Origin: Gammaproteobacteria bacterium
Lineage (GTDB): Bacteria > Pseudomonadota > Gammaproteobacteria > Pseudomonadales > Azotimanducaceae
Assembly (NCBI GenBank): GCA_002704225.1
Contig: PAFU01000034.1
Coordinates: 7,705 to 59,293 of the forward strand
Reading direction: 5' to 3'
Length of the DNA: 51,589 nucleotides
How positions within the stretch are numbered: the stretch's first letter is position 1; every line of letters starts with the position of its first letter. The position numbers were made by a program, and so were the translations under genes. The notes under the pieces were generated by a model. It did not search any database. It was not told the DNA's origin and saw nothing but the letters and a program-made list of their open reading frames with translations. This document shows positions 17,134-26,379 of this stretch, one piece after another.

Positions 17134-19053
17134 TTATTGCAGATTGCGGGTCCGCTCTTGCACGAGTGATGCGAAGTCATCCACAGCCATCGTACCTAAG
17201 TCTTCCCCACTCTGGGTGCGCACCGCTAACTCGCCGTTTTCTACTTCGCGGTCACCGACGACCAAGAGGTAAGGGATTGCCTGCAATGTATGCTCTCGGA
17301 TTTTGAAGCCTACCTTTTCGTTTCGCAGGTCTGAGATAACGCGCAGACCGTTGGCCTTGAGTCGTTTTTCCACCTCACGAACGTAGCTGTCCTGCTTGTC
17401 GGTGATCGTCAGAATGGCCGCTTGTACGGGAGATAACCAAGCAGGGAATTTCCCTTCGTAGTGCTCGATCAAAATACCGATAAACCGTTCGAGTGAGCCG
17501 AACAGTGCTCTGTGCAACATCACCGGTCGCTTGTCGCGGCCACCACTCTCATCGACATAAGAAATGTCGAAACGCTCAGGCAAGTTCATATCCACCTGCA
17601 AGGTACCGCACTGCCAGTCCCTTCCAATGGCGTCCCGAAGCACAAATTCAAGCTTCGGACCGTAAAAGGCTCCTTCTCCCGGATAGAGCACATAGTCCAG
17701 GCCCATCACCTCCAGCGCATTGGTCAATGCACCTTCTAGCTTGTCCCATACGGTGTCGCTGCCGATTCGTTTTTCAGGTCGAGTCGACAGTTTGATGACG
17801 ACATCCTCGAAACCGAAGTCTTTGTAGATATTTAAAACAAGGGCCACAACGTCGATGCACTCTTGCTCCATTTGTTCTTCAGTGCAGTAAACGTGAGCAT
17901 CATCTTGGGTGAAGTGACGAACACGCATTAACCCATGTAAGGCACCTGACGGTTCGTACCGATGCACTTTGCCAAACTCGGCCATCCGCAGCGGCAGATC
18001 GCGATAGCTTTTTAGGCCCTGCGCAAACATCGATACGGAGCCGGGGCAGTTCATGGGTTTCAATGCGAAGATGCGTTCGTCTTCGGTCTGCGTAGAGAAC
18101 ATGTTTTCCCGATAGTTGAACCAGTGGCCTGACGTTTCCCAAAGGCTTCGATCCATGACGTCGGGCGTATTCACTTCAATGTATCCGGCCTCTTCTTGCC
18201 GTCGACGCATGTAATCAATCAGTTTCAGGAATAGCGCCCAGCCCTTCGGGTGCCAGAACACAGAGCCGGGGGCTTCATCGGCGAAGTGAAAGAGATCCAG
18301 CTTGCGCCCAAGCTTACGATGATCTCGTTTTTCCGCTTCTTCCAGCTTGTGTAGATGGGCTTTGAGTTCTTTTTTATCGCGCCACGCTGTTCCGTAAATT
18401 CGTTGGAGCATTTCATTGTCGGAGTTACCTCGCCAGTAGGCACCCGCCAGCTTCATCAGTTTGAAGGCTTTCGGCAGCTTGCCAGTGCTCGGTAGGTGAG
18501 GGCCCCGACAGACGTCAAACCAATCGCCCTGCCGGTAGACGGAGACTTCTTCGTTTTCGGGAATCACATCTTCGATGATTTCAACTTTGAATGTTTCACC
18601 GATACCCGCGAACGTGCGTTTGGCTTCTTCTCTTTCCCAGACTTCTCTTTCGATGGGCAGATCGCGGCCCACAATTTCTTGCATGCGCGTCTCGATGGTG
18701 AGGAGATCATCAGGCGTAAAGGGCTCTTCTCGAGCGAAGTCATAATAAAACCCATCTTCGATTGCGGGCCCAATGGTGACTTGGGTGCCGGGGAATAGCT
18801 CCTGTACCGCTTGTGCCATGACATGAGCGGCGTCGTGACGAATCAGCTCAAGGGCCTCATCATTTTTTGCGGTGATAATGGCCACTTCTGCATCGTGTTC
18901 GATCAAGAATGATGTATCGACAAGCTGACCATCCACTTTGCCGGCCAGCGCGGCTTTGGCTAGGCCAGCGCCGATGTCTGCGGCCACGTCGTGGACAGAG
19001 ATGGAATGATCGAATTGACGGGAAGAACCGTCGGGAAGGGTAATCTGCGGCAT
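17134..19053 (-). CDS. thrS: Threonyl-tRNA synthetase
   Basis: The 639-residue product is full length for bacterial ThrRS. It has the N-terminal TGS domain ([14 protein letters not shown] onward), the editing domain with [11 protein letters not shown] near residue 73, the class II catalytic core with MNCPG (a zinc-binding Cys) and [14 protein letters not shown], and a C-terminal anticodon-binding domain ([12 protein letters not shown]). It charges tRNA-Thr in the cytoplasm. In many Gammaproteobacteria thrS is followed by infC-rpmI-rplT; here it is followed by the convergent alcohol dehydrogenase, so that order is not kept. A TATACT box lies upstream on the minus strand (19120-19125). Confidence 0.97.
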   Translation of the reverse strand: MPQITLPDGSSRQFDHSISVHDVAADIGAGLAKAALAGKVDGQLVDTSFLIEHDAEVAIITAKNDEALELIRHDAAHVMAQAVQELFPGTQVTIGPAIEDGFYYDFAREEPFTPDDLLTIETRMQEIVGRDLPIEREVWEREEAKRTFAGIGETFKVEIIEDVIPENEEVSVYRQGDWFDVCRGPHLPSTGKLPKAFKLMKLAGAYWRGNSDNEMLQRIYGTAWRDKKELKAHLHKLEEAEKRDHRKLGRKLDLFHFADEAPGSVFWHPKGWALFLKLIDYMRRRQEEAGYIEVNTPDVMDRSLWETSGHWFNYRENMFSTQTEDERIFALKPMNCPGSVSMFAQGLKSYRDLPLRMAEFGKVHRYEPSGALHGLMRVRHFTQDDAHVYCTEEQMEQECIDVVALVLNIYKDFGFEDVVIKLSTRPEKRIGSDTVWDKLEGALTNALEVMGLDYVLYPGEGAFYGPKLEFVLRDAIGRDWQCGTLQVDMNLPERFDISYVDESGGRDKRPVMLHRALFGSLERFIGILIEHYEGKFPAWLSPVQAAILTITDKQDSYVREVEKRLKANGLRVISDLRNEKVGFKIREHTLQAIPYLLVVGDREVENGELAVRTQSGEDLGTMAVDDFASLVQERTRNLQ

Positions 19054-19730
19054 ATGAAACCTCTTTCAGTGGCGACCCGTACCAAAGGTCGCTTGGTCAG
19101 TTGATGTAAAACGTCGCAAAGTATAGGGCGATTTGAAACAAAAGGCATGTGATTGTCTCAGCATGACGGCTTTACCGCGGTGGACCCGAGCGCCGTCTAG
19201 TCCAATGTTGATGCCGGTTACGCTGTATCGGTTTTATGCCCTGTTGTTAGGCTTTGCCGGTCGATCTGGAGTAAATGAGCAGGGTGGAACGTGAAAGTCG
19301 GAGTGTCTGGTGGTTGTCACTCGCCCCGGGTTCAGGCACTGCTGATGCTTCCGTCTGGGTCGCTCTCGCGGGTGGCGGCCATGGCGTGAGCGTTTTGAGT
19401 CAAGACGGGGTCGAAACAGCGTTCATCGAGATACCTGAACCGTTATGTACCAGTTTGTGTTTTTGCGTGTCGATGTGGCGGGCGTGCTGTTCAGCGATGT
19501 CGCAGTATACCTCCGTTGGGTCTCGGGCCAGTAAGGCCCTGAAGACGCCATCACCGCCTGCTCATGTCGGCGTGTGGCGAGCTGTTGTTCTCAGGTTTGA
19601 GTTTGGTAGTGTAAGAAAGGGCAAGGGGGCTGATGCTGCAAAAACCCGGAGGTTAGATGGGCACGGTTTGTTTGACGGAATTTGCGAAAAGTGACCGGTT
19701 CACAATTGCTATCAACTATTGCAAAACAGG
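19054..19730. other. Region upstream of thrS with only a doubtful ORF
   Basis: An open frame at 19275-19694 (+) could encode 139 residues, but it lacks a ribosome site, has erratic composition (Ser, Arg and Cys-rich) and resembles no family I know, so it is not called as a gene. The region must hold the thrS promoter and 5' leader; no riboswitch or T-box structure was recognised. Confidence 0.4.
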
Positions 19731-20558
19731 ATGAATGACGTGCTAGCTCATCAAAACATTACGCCGGGATTGGGTGCAGAACTCGCGCCCGAAATACAGC
19801 TGACGAGCCTGAGCGATGGTCAGATCAACGCACTTCAACAACTCGCGTCAGAGCGAGGTATTGTGGTCGCTCGGGGGCAGGTGATGTCGTTACAGGAGCA
19901 GGCGGAATTTGCCCATCGGCTTGGTGAACCGCTGACGAGGCCAACCAACCCTAGCGAGATCCCGCCGGAACTCATCCGGATCATGGCTGACGAAAACTCC
20001 AAGCATGCCGCTGGCGAGGGCTGGCATTCGGATGTCTCAAGCGAGAGTGAGCCGCCAGGTTTGTCTATGCTGCGCATGGAGGTGGTGCCGAGCGCCGGTG
20101 GCGATACATTATTTGCCAATATGTACGCGGCCTACGAATCGCTGTCGCCGGCAATGCAGGCATTTGTCGAGACGTTGACCGCAAAGCACGATCCGATTGG
20201 GCATTATCTTTATGTCAGCGGGGCAAAAAAGCTGGAAGAGCTGCCGTCAGCGATTCACCCGGTTGTTCGCATCCATCCAGACACCGGCCGTAAGGCGTTG
20301 TACGTCAACGTTGGCTTCGTTAGCCGGATCATTGGGCTCAATCGGCGTGAGAGTCAGGCGCTGCTTCAATTGCTCTACGATCATGTCGCCTACTCTGCAA
20401 ACATCCAATGTCGAGTCAGCTGGCAGCCGGGCACCGTGGTATTTTGGGATAATCGTTGCGTCCAGCATTTTGCTGCGTTTGATTATTTTCCCGAGAAGCG
20501 ACTCGGGTACCGGGCGACCATTCGGGGTGAAAAGCCTATCCCAGCACAGAGACTTTAG
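19731..20558 (+). CDS. TauD/TfdA family Fe(II)/2-oxoglutarate-dependent dioxygenase
   Basis: The protein of about 275 residues has the facial triad of the family: HSD (H99 and D101) in GEGWHSDVSS, distal H246 in NRCVQHFAAFDY, and 2-oxoglutarate-binding R261 in GYRATIRG. Relatives hydroxylate taurine, sulfate esters, phenoxyacetates, pyrimidines or carnitine precursors; the substrate cannot be chosen here. Three starts compete: TTG 19719, ATG 19731 directly next to CAGG, and GTG 19740, which is 8 nt after AGGA and has the best spacing. The gene has its own upstream space and no obvious partner. Confidence 0.87.
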   Translation: MNDVLAHQNITPGLGAELAPEIQLTSLSDGQINALQQLASERGIVVARGQVMSLQEQAEFAHRLGEPLTRPTNPSEIPPELIRIMADENSKHAAGEGWHSDVSSESEPPGLSMLRMEVVPSAGGDTLFANMYAAYESLSPAMQAFVETLTAKHDPIGHYLYVSGAKKLEELPSAIHPVVRIHPDTGRKALYVNVGFVSRIIGLNRRESQALLQLLYDHVAYSANIQCRVSWQPGTVVFWDNRCVQHFAAFDYFPEKRLGYRATIRGEKPIPAQRL

Positions 20559-20737
20559 AATAAGAGCCCGAAACAGATCGCCAATAAATCATGGGCTGTG
20601 CTGATATGGTTTTCTACGTTCGCGGTACGGCGATGAGACGAGCGCCTATTTTTGGCATCCCAAAGCGATGATCGTTGATGTTAAATTGGCGGCGTCTTTG
20701 AGATGCTTTAGGGCATGGTTTTGATAGGTAAACGTTA

Positions 20738-21133
20738 ATGAAAACAGGTACACGTCTATTCGTTGGCGGCTTAGCTTTAGCGCTGGCTGTGACAGCGTTT
20801 GCACCCTTATTCGGAGTGAACGCGCTGATTTACAACATGTCGCTTACGGATGAGCCGGTTGCAACAAACTTTCTTGTGATTCGCAGCGCTACGTTTGCCA
20901 CGCTGGCGTTCTTCAGCGTGAACTTTCTCAGGCGAAAACGTCCACTGTCATCGGTTGCTCCGATGCTCGTTTTCTGCAATTTCACCGTGCTGTTCGGTAG
21001 TGTGCTGATGATCCAGCGATCTCAATACGACGTTATACCTTGGCTCGCCTTGGCAATGATTGCGGGCGTTGCGTACTTTCTGTTTCGAGAAAATAGGGCA
21101 GAAACCAGTGTGATCTTCCGAGACGGTTGGTAA
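20738..21133 (+). CDS. Small multi-span membrane protein, unknown function
   Basis: The 131-residue protein shows about four hydrophobic segments: LFVGGLALALAVTAFAPLFGV (split about residues 6-26), a stretch near 45-62 before the basic loop RRKRP, 71-91, and PWLALAMIAGVAYFLF near 101-117. The positive loop suggests inner-membrane topology. No family is recognised. It is separated from the dioxygenase by 179 bp and from the VOC gene by 80 bp, so it may be a short operon with the latter. Confidence 0.6.
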   Translation: MKTGTRLFVGGLALALAVTAFAPLFGVNALIYNMSLTDEPVATNFLVIRSATFATLAFFSVNFLRRKRPLSSVAPMLVFCNFTVLFGSVLMIQRSQYDVIPWLALAMIAGVAYFLFRENRAETSVIFRDGW

Positions 21134-21213
21134 CCCGTTAAGTGGCGTACCCAGGCACAAAGGCACATGCGACAGGGATAGTGACACCTCGCGCCTATCG
21201 TGGGAGGTAATAC

Positions 21214-21711
21214 GTGAGTCAACGCTTTCGATGGGGGCATATCAACGTCAATGTCTCCGACCTGGATGTTTCAATCGCTTTTTATAGGCTTCTGGGGTTC
21301 GACATGTTTCGCTCTGGCATTCCGTACTTGGGTCTCGAGGCTGATGAAGCAACAGTCGTACCTGCAACCACGGCGCAGGTGCTGGATGTCCCGCCAGACT
21401 CCCAGGGCCGAGCTTGCATCATGCAATTGGGCAAAGGTTTGCCAAAGCTGGATCTGACCGAGTTTTCATCGTCAGGCGCACAACGTCCTCTGCAAAACCA
21501 AGACGTGGGAATCGTGCGCCTGTGCCTCGTGTCGGAAGATGTACAGGCAGATTATCGTCAGTTGGAGGCTCAAGGCGTCGAGTTTCTAGGGCCGCCGTCT
21601 GAATGCACGGAACGGATGGCTGAGGTGGCGATCTGCAAAGACCCAGATGGCACCCTGATTGAACTGATTCAGGTGCATCTTGACCGATGGCCCCGAACAC
21701 CAAAGGCCTAA
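21214..21711 (+). CDS. VOC family (glyoxalase/bleomycin-resistance-type) protein
   Basis: The 165-residue protein has paired beta-alpha-beta-beta-beta modules: GHINVNVSDLDVSIAFYRLLGFDMF at the N-terminus and CKDPDGTLIELIQVH at the end of the second module. The first His and the late Glu are the usual metal-ligand positions in this fold. Members include dioxygenases, isomerases and glyoxalases. The start is a GTG fixed by GGAGG 7 nt upstream. It precedes the second dehalogenase-like gene but is separated from it by a 250-bp regulatory region, so cotranscription is unlikely. Confidence 0.8.
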   Translation: MSQRFRWGHINVNVSDLDVSIAFYRLLGFDMFRSGIPYLGLEADEATVVPATTAQVLDVPPDSQGRACIMQLGKGLPKLDLTEFSSSGAQRPLQNQDVGIVRLCLVSEDVQADYRQLEAQGVEFLGPPSECTERMAEVAICKDPDGTLIELIQVHLDRWPRTPKA

Positions 21712-21830
21712 AGCCCCAACCACAACACTCGAGATGTGTGCACCACCGCCGCTGATGCGATGCCGAAGGGGCATGCCACTGGAGGAATCGACTCGGGTTA
21801 ACCGCCCGGGCAAGTCGGCAAAAATGGCTT

Positions 21831-21875
21831 TGTCACTTTTTGTCCCCTCGGAGTCGTTTTTCGCTCTGTTCGTTC
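21831..21875 (+). promoter_or_regulatory. Candidate AraC-family operator, copy 1
   Basis: TGTCACTTTTTGTCCCC is followed by a partly matching stretch (GAGTCGTTTTTCGCTCTGTTC). TGTC half-repeats occur 10 bp apart, with a weaker GTC one turn further, as expected for AraC/XylS-type activators. The site is about 120 bp upstream of the dehalogenase-like gene at 21964 and matches a site beside the AraC regulator (24174). Confidence 0.6.
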
Positions 21876-21963
21876 GCTGCGCTTTTTGCAAATAATTCTC
21901 CGTGAAGGCAGTTAACGCTGACAACGTGTCGGTATTGCCGACCAGAGACAAGGTAGATCTGTT

Positions 21964-23001
21964 ATGAGTGTTATCGTTCACAAGACCGCTGACGGACGTG
22001 AATTCGTTCGCACGCCGGACCACGCGTTTGAAGAATTGCCCGATTTTCCCTATGCGCCAAACTACGTCGAGATTGATGGTTTGCGCATGCACTATGTGGA
22101 TGAAGGGCCACGAAACGGGCAGGTGGTTCTGTTATTGCACGGGCAACCCGATTGGTCGTATCTGTATCGAAAGATGATTCCTTTGATCGTTGCCGCCGGG
22201 CATCGGGTGATTGTTCCTGACATGATCGGTATGGGCCGTTCTGACAAACCAACCAACAAAGACACCCACACCATCTACGCTCACGCTGGGTGGTGGAAGG
22301 CGATGATCGACGCGCTGGAATTGAAAGACATTACTCTGTTTGGTCAGGATTGGGGTGGGTTCACGAGTTTGATGGTTGTGGCCCAGCATCCAGAGTGCTT
22401 TCAGCGGGTAATGGTCTCCAACTGCGGACTCTGGCTGATGCCTGACCCAATTCTGAATGTGCCCCAAGGCATCAATCGCGAGGATTATCCGGTTGACGCC
22501 GATGCGAAGGTGAGGACCTTCGATGACTTCGTTGCAGACTGCAACGCGAAGGGTTACCTCAAGGAAGACATGTCCGATTTTTTCTTAGCTTGGATGCGTT
22601 ACGCGTTGACCGGCCCCGAGCTCAAAGCCAGTGATAATCTTCGTCGTGACTTTGGAGGTATTGAACTGACTGTAGACGAGGTGCGCGCTTACGATGCGCC
22701 GTTTCCTGACGAAATTTTTATGACGGGCATTCGAACCCTGCCAAGTATGGGGTCTCTCATTGATACACAGCGCAGCTTGGCGGATTGGGAAGCACTCAAA
22801 ACATTTGATAAACCCTTTCTGACTCTGTTTGGTCAGTTCGATATGTTGGTGGGTTCGGAGAAAACACAGAACACGCTGATCGCCAATGTCCCTGGCGCTG
22901 CGGGCTTATCGCATGACCGCATACCGGCAGGACACTTCATTCAGGAAAGCCAGGGGCCCGAAGTGGCTAGGCGCCTGATTGAGTTCATGGCCGCACACTG
23001 A
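21964..23001 (+). CDS. Haloalkane dehalogenase-like alpha/beta hydrolase (second copy)
   Basis: The 345-residue protein aligns by eye with DhlA over its whole N-terminal half: RTPDHAFEELPDFPY at 16-30, the DEGP turn, HGQPDWSYLYRKMIP at 59-73, PDMIGMGRSDKP at 85-96, and the nucleophile elbow GQDWGG with D129 and the halide-binding Trp. The C-terminal IPAGHFIQE holds the catalytic His. It is probably a subfamily-I haloalkane dehalogenase or close relative. It is more DhlA-like than the copy at 7330. The AraC-type element about 120 bp upstream suggests control by the regulator encoded just downstream on the other strand. Confidence 0.85.
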   Translation: MSVIVHKTADGREFVRTPDHAFEELPDFPYAPNYVEIDGLRMHYVDEGPRNGQVVLLLHGQPDWSYLYRKMIPLIVAAGHRVIVPDMIGMGRSDKPTNKDTHTIYAHAGWWKAMIDALELKDITLFGQDWGGFTSLMVVAQHPECFQRVMVSNCGLWLMPDPILNVPQGINREDYPVDADAKVRTFDDFVADCNAKGYLKEDMSDFFLAWMRYALTGPELKASDNLRRDFGGIELTVDEVRAYDAPFPDEIFMTGIRTLPSMGSLIDTQRSLADWEALKTFDKPFLTLFGQFDMLVGSEKTQNTLIANVPGAAGLSHDRIPAGHFIQESQGPEVARRLIEFMAAH

Positions 23002-23109
23002 ACACGAGTGACCTACGGCGCAGGTTTGAGACCAGCAGACACATCGGTGGTGACTTCGAAGAGGGTTGGCCAAGCCGCTCGGCAGGGCAAGCGTCAGGGC
23101 GGATGGGCT

Positions 23110-24141
23110 TCAGGATTTTTGGGAGCGGGCCCTGTACTGCGAGGGTGTTTCGCCAAACCAGCGTTTGAAACTGCGCCTGAAGCTAGAGGTGTCACTGAAG
23201 CCCACGAGGTGACCAATGCTTTCGATGGATAGACTGGCTTCTGCCAGATAGCTGATCACTTGTTGCTTGGCCAAGGAGTCGCGAACCCGCTGGAACGTTG
23301 TTCCTTCGGCATTCAGTTTCCGTATGAGGGTCCTTGGGCTTAGGTGCAGGTTTGCTGCCACATCGTTCAGCGTCCAAAGTTTTCCAGGATTATCTGATAT
23401 CAGTTTCGAGATCACTTGTTCGGTAGATCGCTCTGTCTGAGTGATTTCACCGGTTCTGATCTGTTGTAGGTGGGCTTCGCAGATCGCGACGGCCTGTTGA
23501 TGCAGAACGGGGTCCGCAACAATGGAGGGCGTCGACAGTAGCGGCTCTGGGACGATGACCTCTGTGGCGGAATGGTCGAACGTTATCTTGTGACCAAAGC
23601 GGTCGCGGTAGACCCTGCCGTAGCTTGGTTTTGGATAAGCAAACAAACATTCGCCGTTGAATTGTCCTGAGCCGACAAAAAAATGAATGGCGGAAAACAG
23701 ACCGCTGAAGACGCTTTCGGTGACGAAGACGCGCAAATCGCCCAAGTCGCGGGTTTCGGCAAAATTCACCTTCAGCCCCTTCGGGTGTTCACTCAACGAG
23801 ATATCAAAAAATTCGGTTCTGGTTTGACCGTAAGTGGCCAGCAGGGTCAGCGCTGTCCTGAGGTTTGGGCCGCTATACGTCGCAACACCCAAGGGACCGT
23901 GTGCCGAGAGATGCAGTTGGAGGCCCACGGACAATCCGATGTCCTCCTTGTCTGAAATGGCTAGGGCGTTTCGATACATTCGGCTGAGATCGTCCCCGGA
24001 AATCGTGCCATCCAGGGACATGAGTTCGTCGTAGGATACGTTGGTGCCTTGGAAATACCCCTGATGGTTTTCTTCGCTCAACCGCAGGTGTCGAAACAAG
24101 ATACGTGCGTAGTTGGAGGAAGGGTGTCTTTGCTTGTGCAT
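23110..24141 (-). CDS. AraC family transcriptional regulator with arabinose-binding-like N-terminal domain
   Basis: The 343-residue protein has an N-terminal ligand-binding domain of the type in OruR/ArgR-like AraC regulators (FRHLRLSEENHQGYFQGTNVSYDELM and the LSAHGPLGVATYSGPNLRTAL block). The C-terminal double helix-turn-helix contains WTLNDVAANLHLSPRTLIRKL and IGHLVGFSDTSSFRRSFKRWFGETPSQYR. It diverges from the desaturase gene, and its upstream region carries the TGTCAC/TGTCCCC element also found before 21964. It probably activates both flanking units in response to a lipophilic or halogenated substrate; the inducer is unknown. Confidence 0.9.
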   Translation of the reverse strand: MHKQRHPSSNYARILFRHLRLSEENHQGYFQGTNVSYDELMSLDGTISGDDLSRMYRNALAISDKEDIGLSVGLQLHLSAHGPLGVATYSGPNLRTALTLLATYGQTRTEFFDISLSEHPKGLKVNFAETRDLGDLRVFVTESVFSGLFSAIHFFVGSGQFNGECLFAYPKPSYGRVYRDRFGHKITFDHSATEVIVPEPLLSTPSIVADPVLHQQAVAICEAHLQQIRTGEITQTERSTEQVISKLISDNPGKLWTLNDVAANLHLSPRTLIRKLNAEGTTFQRVRDSLAKQQVISYLAEASLSIESIGHLVGFSDTSSFRRSFKRWFGETPSQYRARSQKS

Positions 24142-24173
24142 CTGTCATCACCGACACGTTGGAATCGGTACAT

Positions 24174-24213
24174 TGTCACTATTTGTCCCCCGTGTGTCAT
24201 TCTCGGTTCTGTC
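24174..24213 (+). promoter_or_regulatory. Candidate AraC-family operator, copy 2
   Basis: TGTCACTATTTGTCCCC differs by one base from the 21831 element over 17 nt, and the next 20 nt are also similar (GTGTGTCATTCTCGG). TGTC occurs at 24174, 24184 and 24195, spacing 10-11 bp, and again at 24210. It lies between the divergent AraC gene and the desaturase gene at 24281, so it may serve both. Confidence 0.65.
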
Positions 24214-24280
24214 AACGGGAGACATTTTCTCCAACAATGAGAGCATTCAGAAATAGCGAGTAAACATTAGGAGAGCCCGA

Positions 24281-25192
24281 TTGGAAGCTGAAGACGTCTT
24301 TGCCGATCATTCCGACGATCCTGCGCTGTTCAAAGCCCTGAGCCAACGTCCCAGCGTCGCTTGGCCAACGGTTCTGCTTGTTTGCGTCGCCTATGGTCTG
24401 TTTGGTGCGTCAACATTTGCCTATGTCCAAGGCGAATTGCCGCTGGTTTGGGCGATCTTGCTCAACAGCATTGCCGCCTATATTTCCTTCACGCCCACTC
24501 ACGATGCATCACACCATGCAGTGAGCGCCAATCACCAACTGAACGACTGGATCGGTCGCGTTGCTACCGCTCTACAATCTCCTGTGCCGTTTTTCCGAAC
24601 CTTTCGTTACATACACATGCAGCATCACCGGTTTACCAACGATAAAGCGAAAGACCCTGATATTTATGTGGCCACTGGGCCCCGGTGGTTGCTTCCGTTG
24701 AAGTGGTTGTCGCTGGACCTGAACTATCTGTATTTTTATTTGCGACCCTCGGTTTTTTTGAACAGGCCCAAGGGCGAGCGCATGGAGCTGTACGGGGCAG
24801 TTGTCTTTGGCGCCGCGGTATTTGCGGCCATTACCCTTGCTGGTTGGCTGGAGTACTACGTTTTACTGTTTTTGATTCCGTCGCGATTTACGGCGCTGTT
24901 TCTGGCCATCGCTTTTGATTACTTGCCCCACTACCCACACCAAGCGAACGCTCAAGAGCAGCCTTTTCAGTGCACATCAAATCGAGTGGGTATGGAATGG
25001 TTGATGACTCCCTTGCTGATCTTTCAAAACTATCATCTCGTGCACCATCTCTATCCAACTGTGCCGTTTTATCGGTCCCTCAAGCTTTGGCAAGCAAGGC
25101 GGCACTATCATTTGTCGCAAAGTCCCGCGACGACCGCTGCCTTTTCCCTGACGCCAACGGTTCATCGAGACAATCCAGTAAGTTCGGTGTAA
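24281..25192 (+). CDS. Membrane fatty acid desaturase/hydroxylase family protein
   Basis: The 303-residue membrane protein carries the three histidine clusters of the non-haem di-iron family: HDASHH (74-79), HMQHH (112-116) and HLVHH (252-256). Hydrophobic segments lie near 29-70 and 172-212. Such enzymes desaturate acyl chains or hydroxylate alkanes, terpenoids or carotenoids. The start is TTG, fixed by AGGAGAG about 5 nt upstream. It is followed after 47 bp by the GST-like gene and probably forms an operon with it, under the divergent AraC regulator. Confidence 0.85.
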   Translation: MEAEDVFADHSDDPALFKALSQRPSVAWPTVLLVCVAYGLFGASTFAYVQGELPLVWAILLNSIAAYISFTPTHDASHHAVSANHQLNDWIGRVATALQSPVPFFRTFRYIHMQHHRFTNDKAKDPDIYVATGPRWLLPLKWLSLDLNYLYFYLRPSVFLNRPKGERMELYGAVVFGAAVFAAITLAGWLEYYVLLFLIPSRFTALFLAIAFDYLPHYPHQANAQEQPFQCTSNRVGMEWLMTPLLIFQNYHLVHHLYPTVPFYRSLKLWQARRHYHLSQSPATTAAFSLTPTVHRDNPVSSV

Positions 25193-25239
25193 CAATCTCT
25201 TGGTGACGAGACCTATTTAATTTCTGATCGGAGCGAGCC

Positions 25240-26292
25240 ATGTTTGACGGAAAGTATGTGATGTGGGGCGGCGAGCACAGCTTGTTTACGCGCAAGCTGC
25301 AGGCAATGCTTAACTATCTTGGCGTGGACTACGAGTTTAGATTCAAGACACAGGAAGCCGGACCGCACGTAGAGGCGCGCCTGGGAACGCATTTTATCCC
25401 GGGCCTCGAGACGCCCGAAGGGTGGTTCATACACGACTCTACGCCCATCGGTCTGATGCTGAATGCCAAGTATCCTGACCGACCGATTATGCCAAGCAGC
25501 CCAGTGCAGCGTATCGCCGCCCACTTGTTGGAGGATTGGGCAGATGAGTGGTTTGGCCGCTACGCCATCAGCAGCCGCTGGTGTTATCCACACAACATCG
25601 ATCATGTGGCCATCGGGTTTTACGCCAATGCCATCGGGAAAACTATGGCCGAGGGTTTGACCGAGGACGAGCGGGAGAAAGCGGCAGAGCAGATCCGATT
25701 TGTACGAGATAATTTTGGTCTCAAGGCCTGCGCGAACCGGGGCTGTGGTCCAGATCAGGCGGCACATGTTCGGCGCGACTTTGAACAGCTTATGGCTCAT
25801 GCGACGAAGCACTATGGTAACCACCGTTTTTTGTTGGGCGATCGGGCCAGCCTTGGCGACTTTACCTTTGCCGGACTGTTCAAAGCGCATATAGCCGCGG
25901 ATCCAGAGCCGCGCAGTTGGATAGAGGGCAGTGAGCCGGCCATGCTCGAATACATGGATCGGGTGTTTGATGCCCGTTCAGACGAGGGCCACTATCTGCC
26001 CGACGATGCCTTGCCGGATACCCTGGCGCCTTTTTTCGAGCACATGCGTGACAACTACCATCCGTTCCTTAGAGTCTCCCGCGAGGCCTTGGCGGCGGGC
26101 GAAAAGTGGTGCGAAGTAGACTTGGGTGAAGGTCCGGTGCGAATGCGCTCGCTCAAATACAGTGAGGTCAGCAGATGCCACATTGCACGGGAAATTGAGC
26201 GCTTGTCGTCGGACGACCGTGCGGCGGTGGAGCGGGTACTTGGTCCAATGGGCGTGCTCGATGCCTATTTACTGCCGCCCTTAACGTTTTGA
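25240..26292 (+). CDS. Glutathione S-transferase family protein
   Basis: The N-terminal ~85 residues have a thioredoxin-like GST layout (HSLFTRKLQAMLNYLGVDYEFRFKT, then FIPGLETPEGWFIHDSTPIGLML, with the cis-Pro region and the DST glutathione-contact position). A helical C-terminal domain follows with FLLGDRASLGDFTFAGLF, the conserved N-capping box of GSTs. At 350 residues it is longer than usual GSTs (200-230); the last ~100 residues are an extra extension. GGAGCGAGCC precedes the ATG. It is probably cotranscribed with the desaturase and may process a reactive product of that pathway. Confidence 0.8.
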   Translation: MFDGKYVMWGGEHSLFTRKLQAMLNYLGVDYEFRFKTQEAGPHVEARLGTHFIPGLETPEGWFIHDSTPIGLMLNAKYPDRPIMPSSPVQRIAAHLLEDWADEWFGRYAISSRWCYPHNIDHVAIGFYANAIGKTMAEGLTEDEREKAAEQIRFVRDNFGLKACANRGCGPDQAAHVRRDFEQLMAHATKHYGNHRFLLGDRASLGDFTFAGLFKAHIAADPEPRSWIEGSEPAMLEYMDRVFDARSDEGHYLPDDALPDTLAPFFEHMRDNYHPFLRVSREALAAGEKWCEVDLGEGPVRMRSLKYSEVSRCHIAREIERLSSDDRAAVERVLGPMGVLDAYLLPPLTF

Positions 26293-26379
26293 GTTCAGCG
26301 TTCCTGGCCGGCGCCGATTGATCGGGTCTTGCGTGAGTTGACGCTTCCCTTACAGTGGGCGTCTTTGCGAGGGGTTCAG

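Noticed and set aside
19275-19694. 139-residue ORF upstream of the TauD-like gene
   Set aside because: No ribosome site, no recognisable motif and uneven composition.
23008-23232. 74-residue ORF downstream of the second dehalogenase
   Set aside because: Mostly overlaps the end of the AraC gene on the other strand and has no family features.
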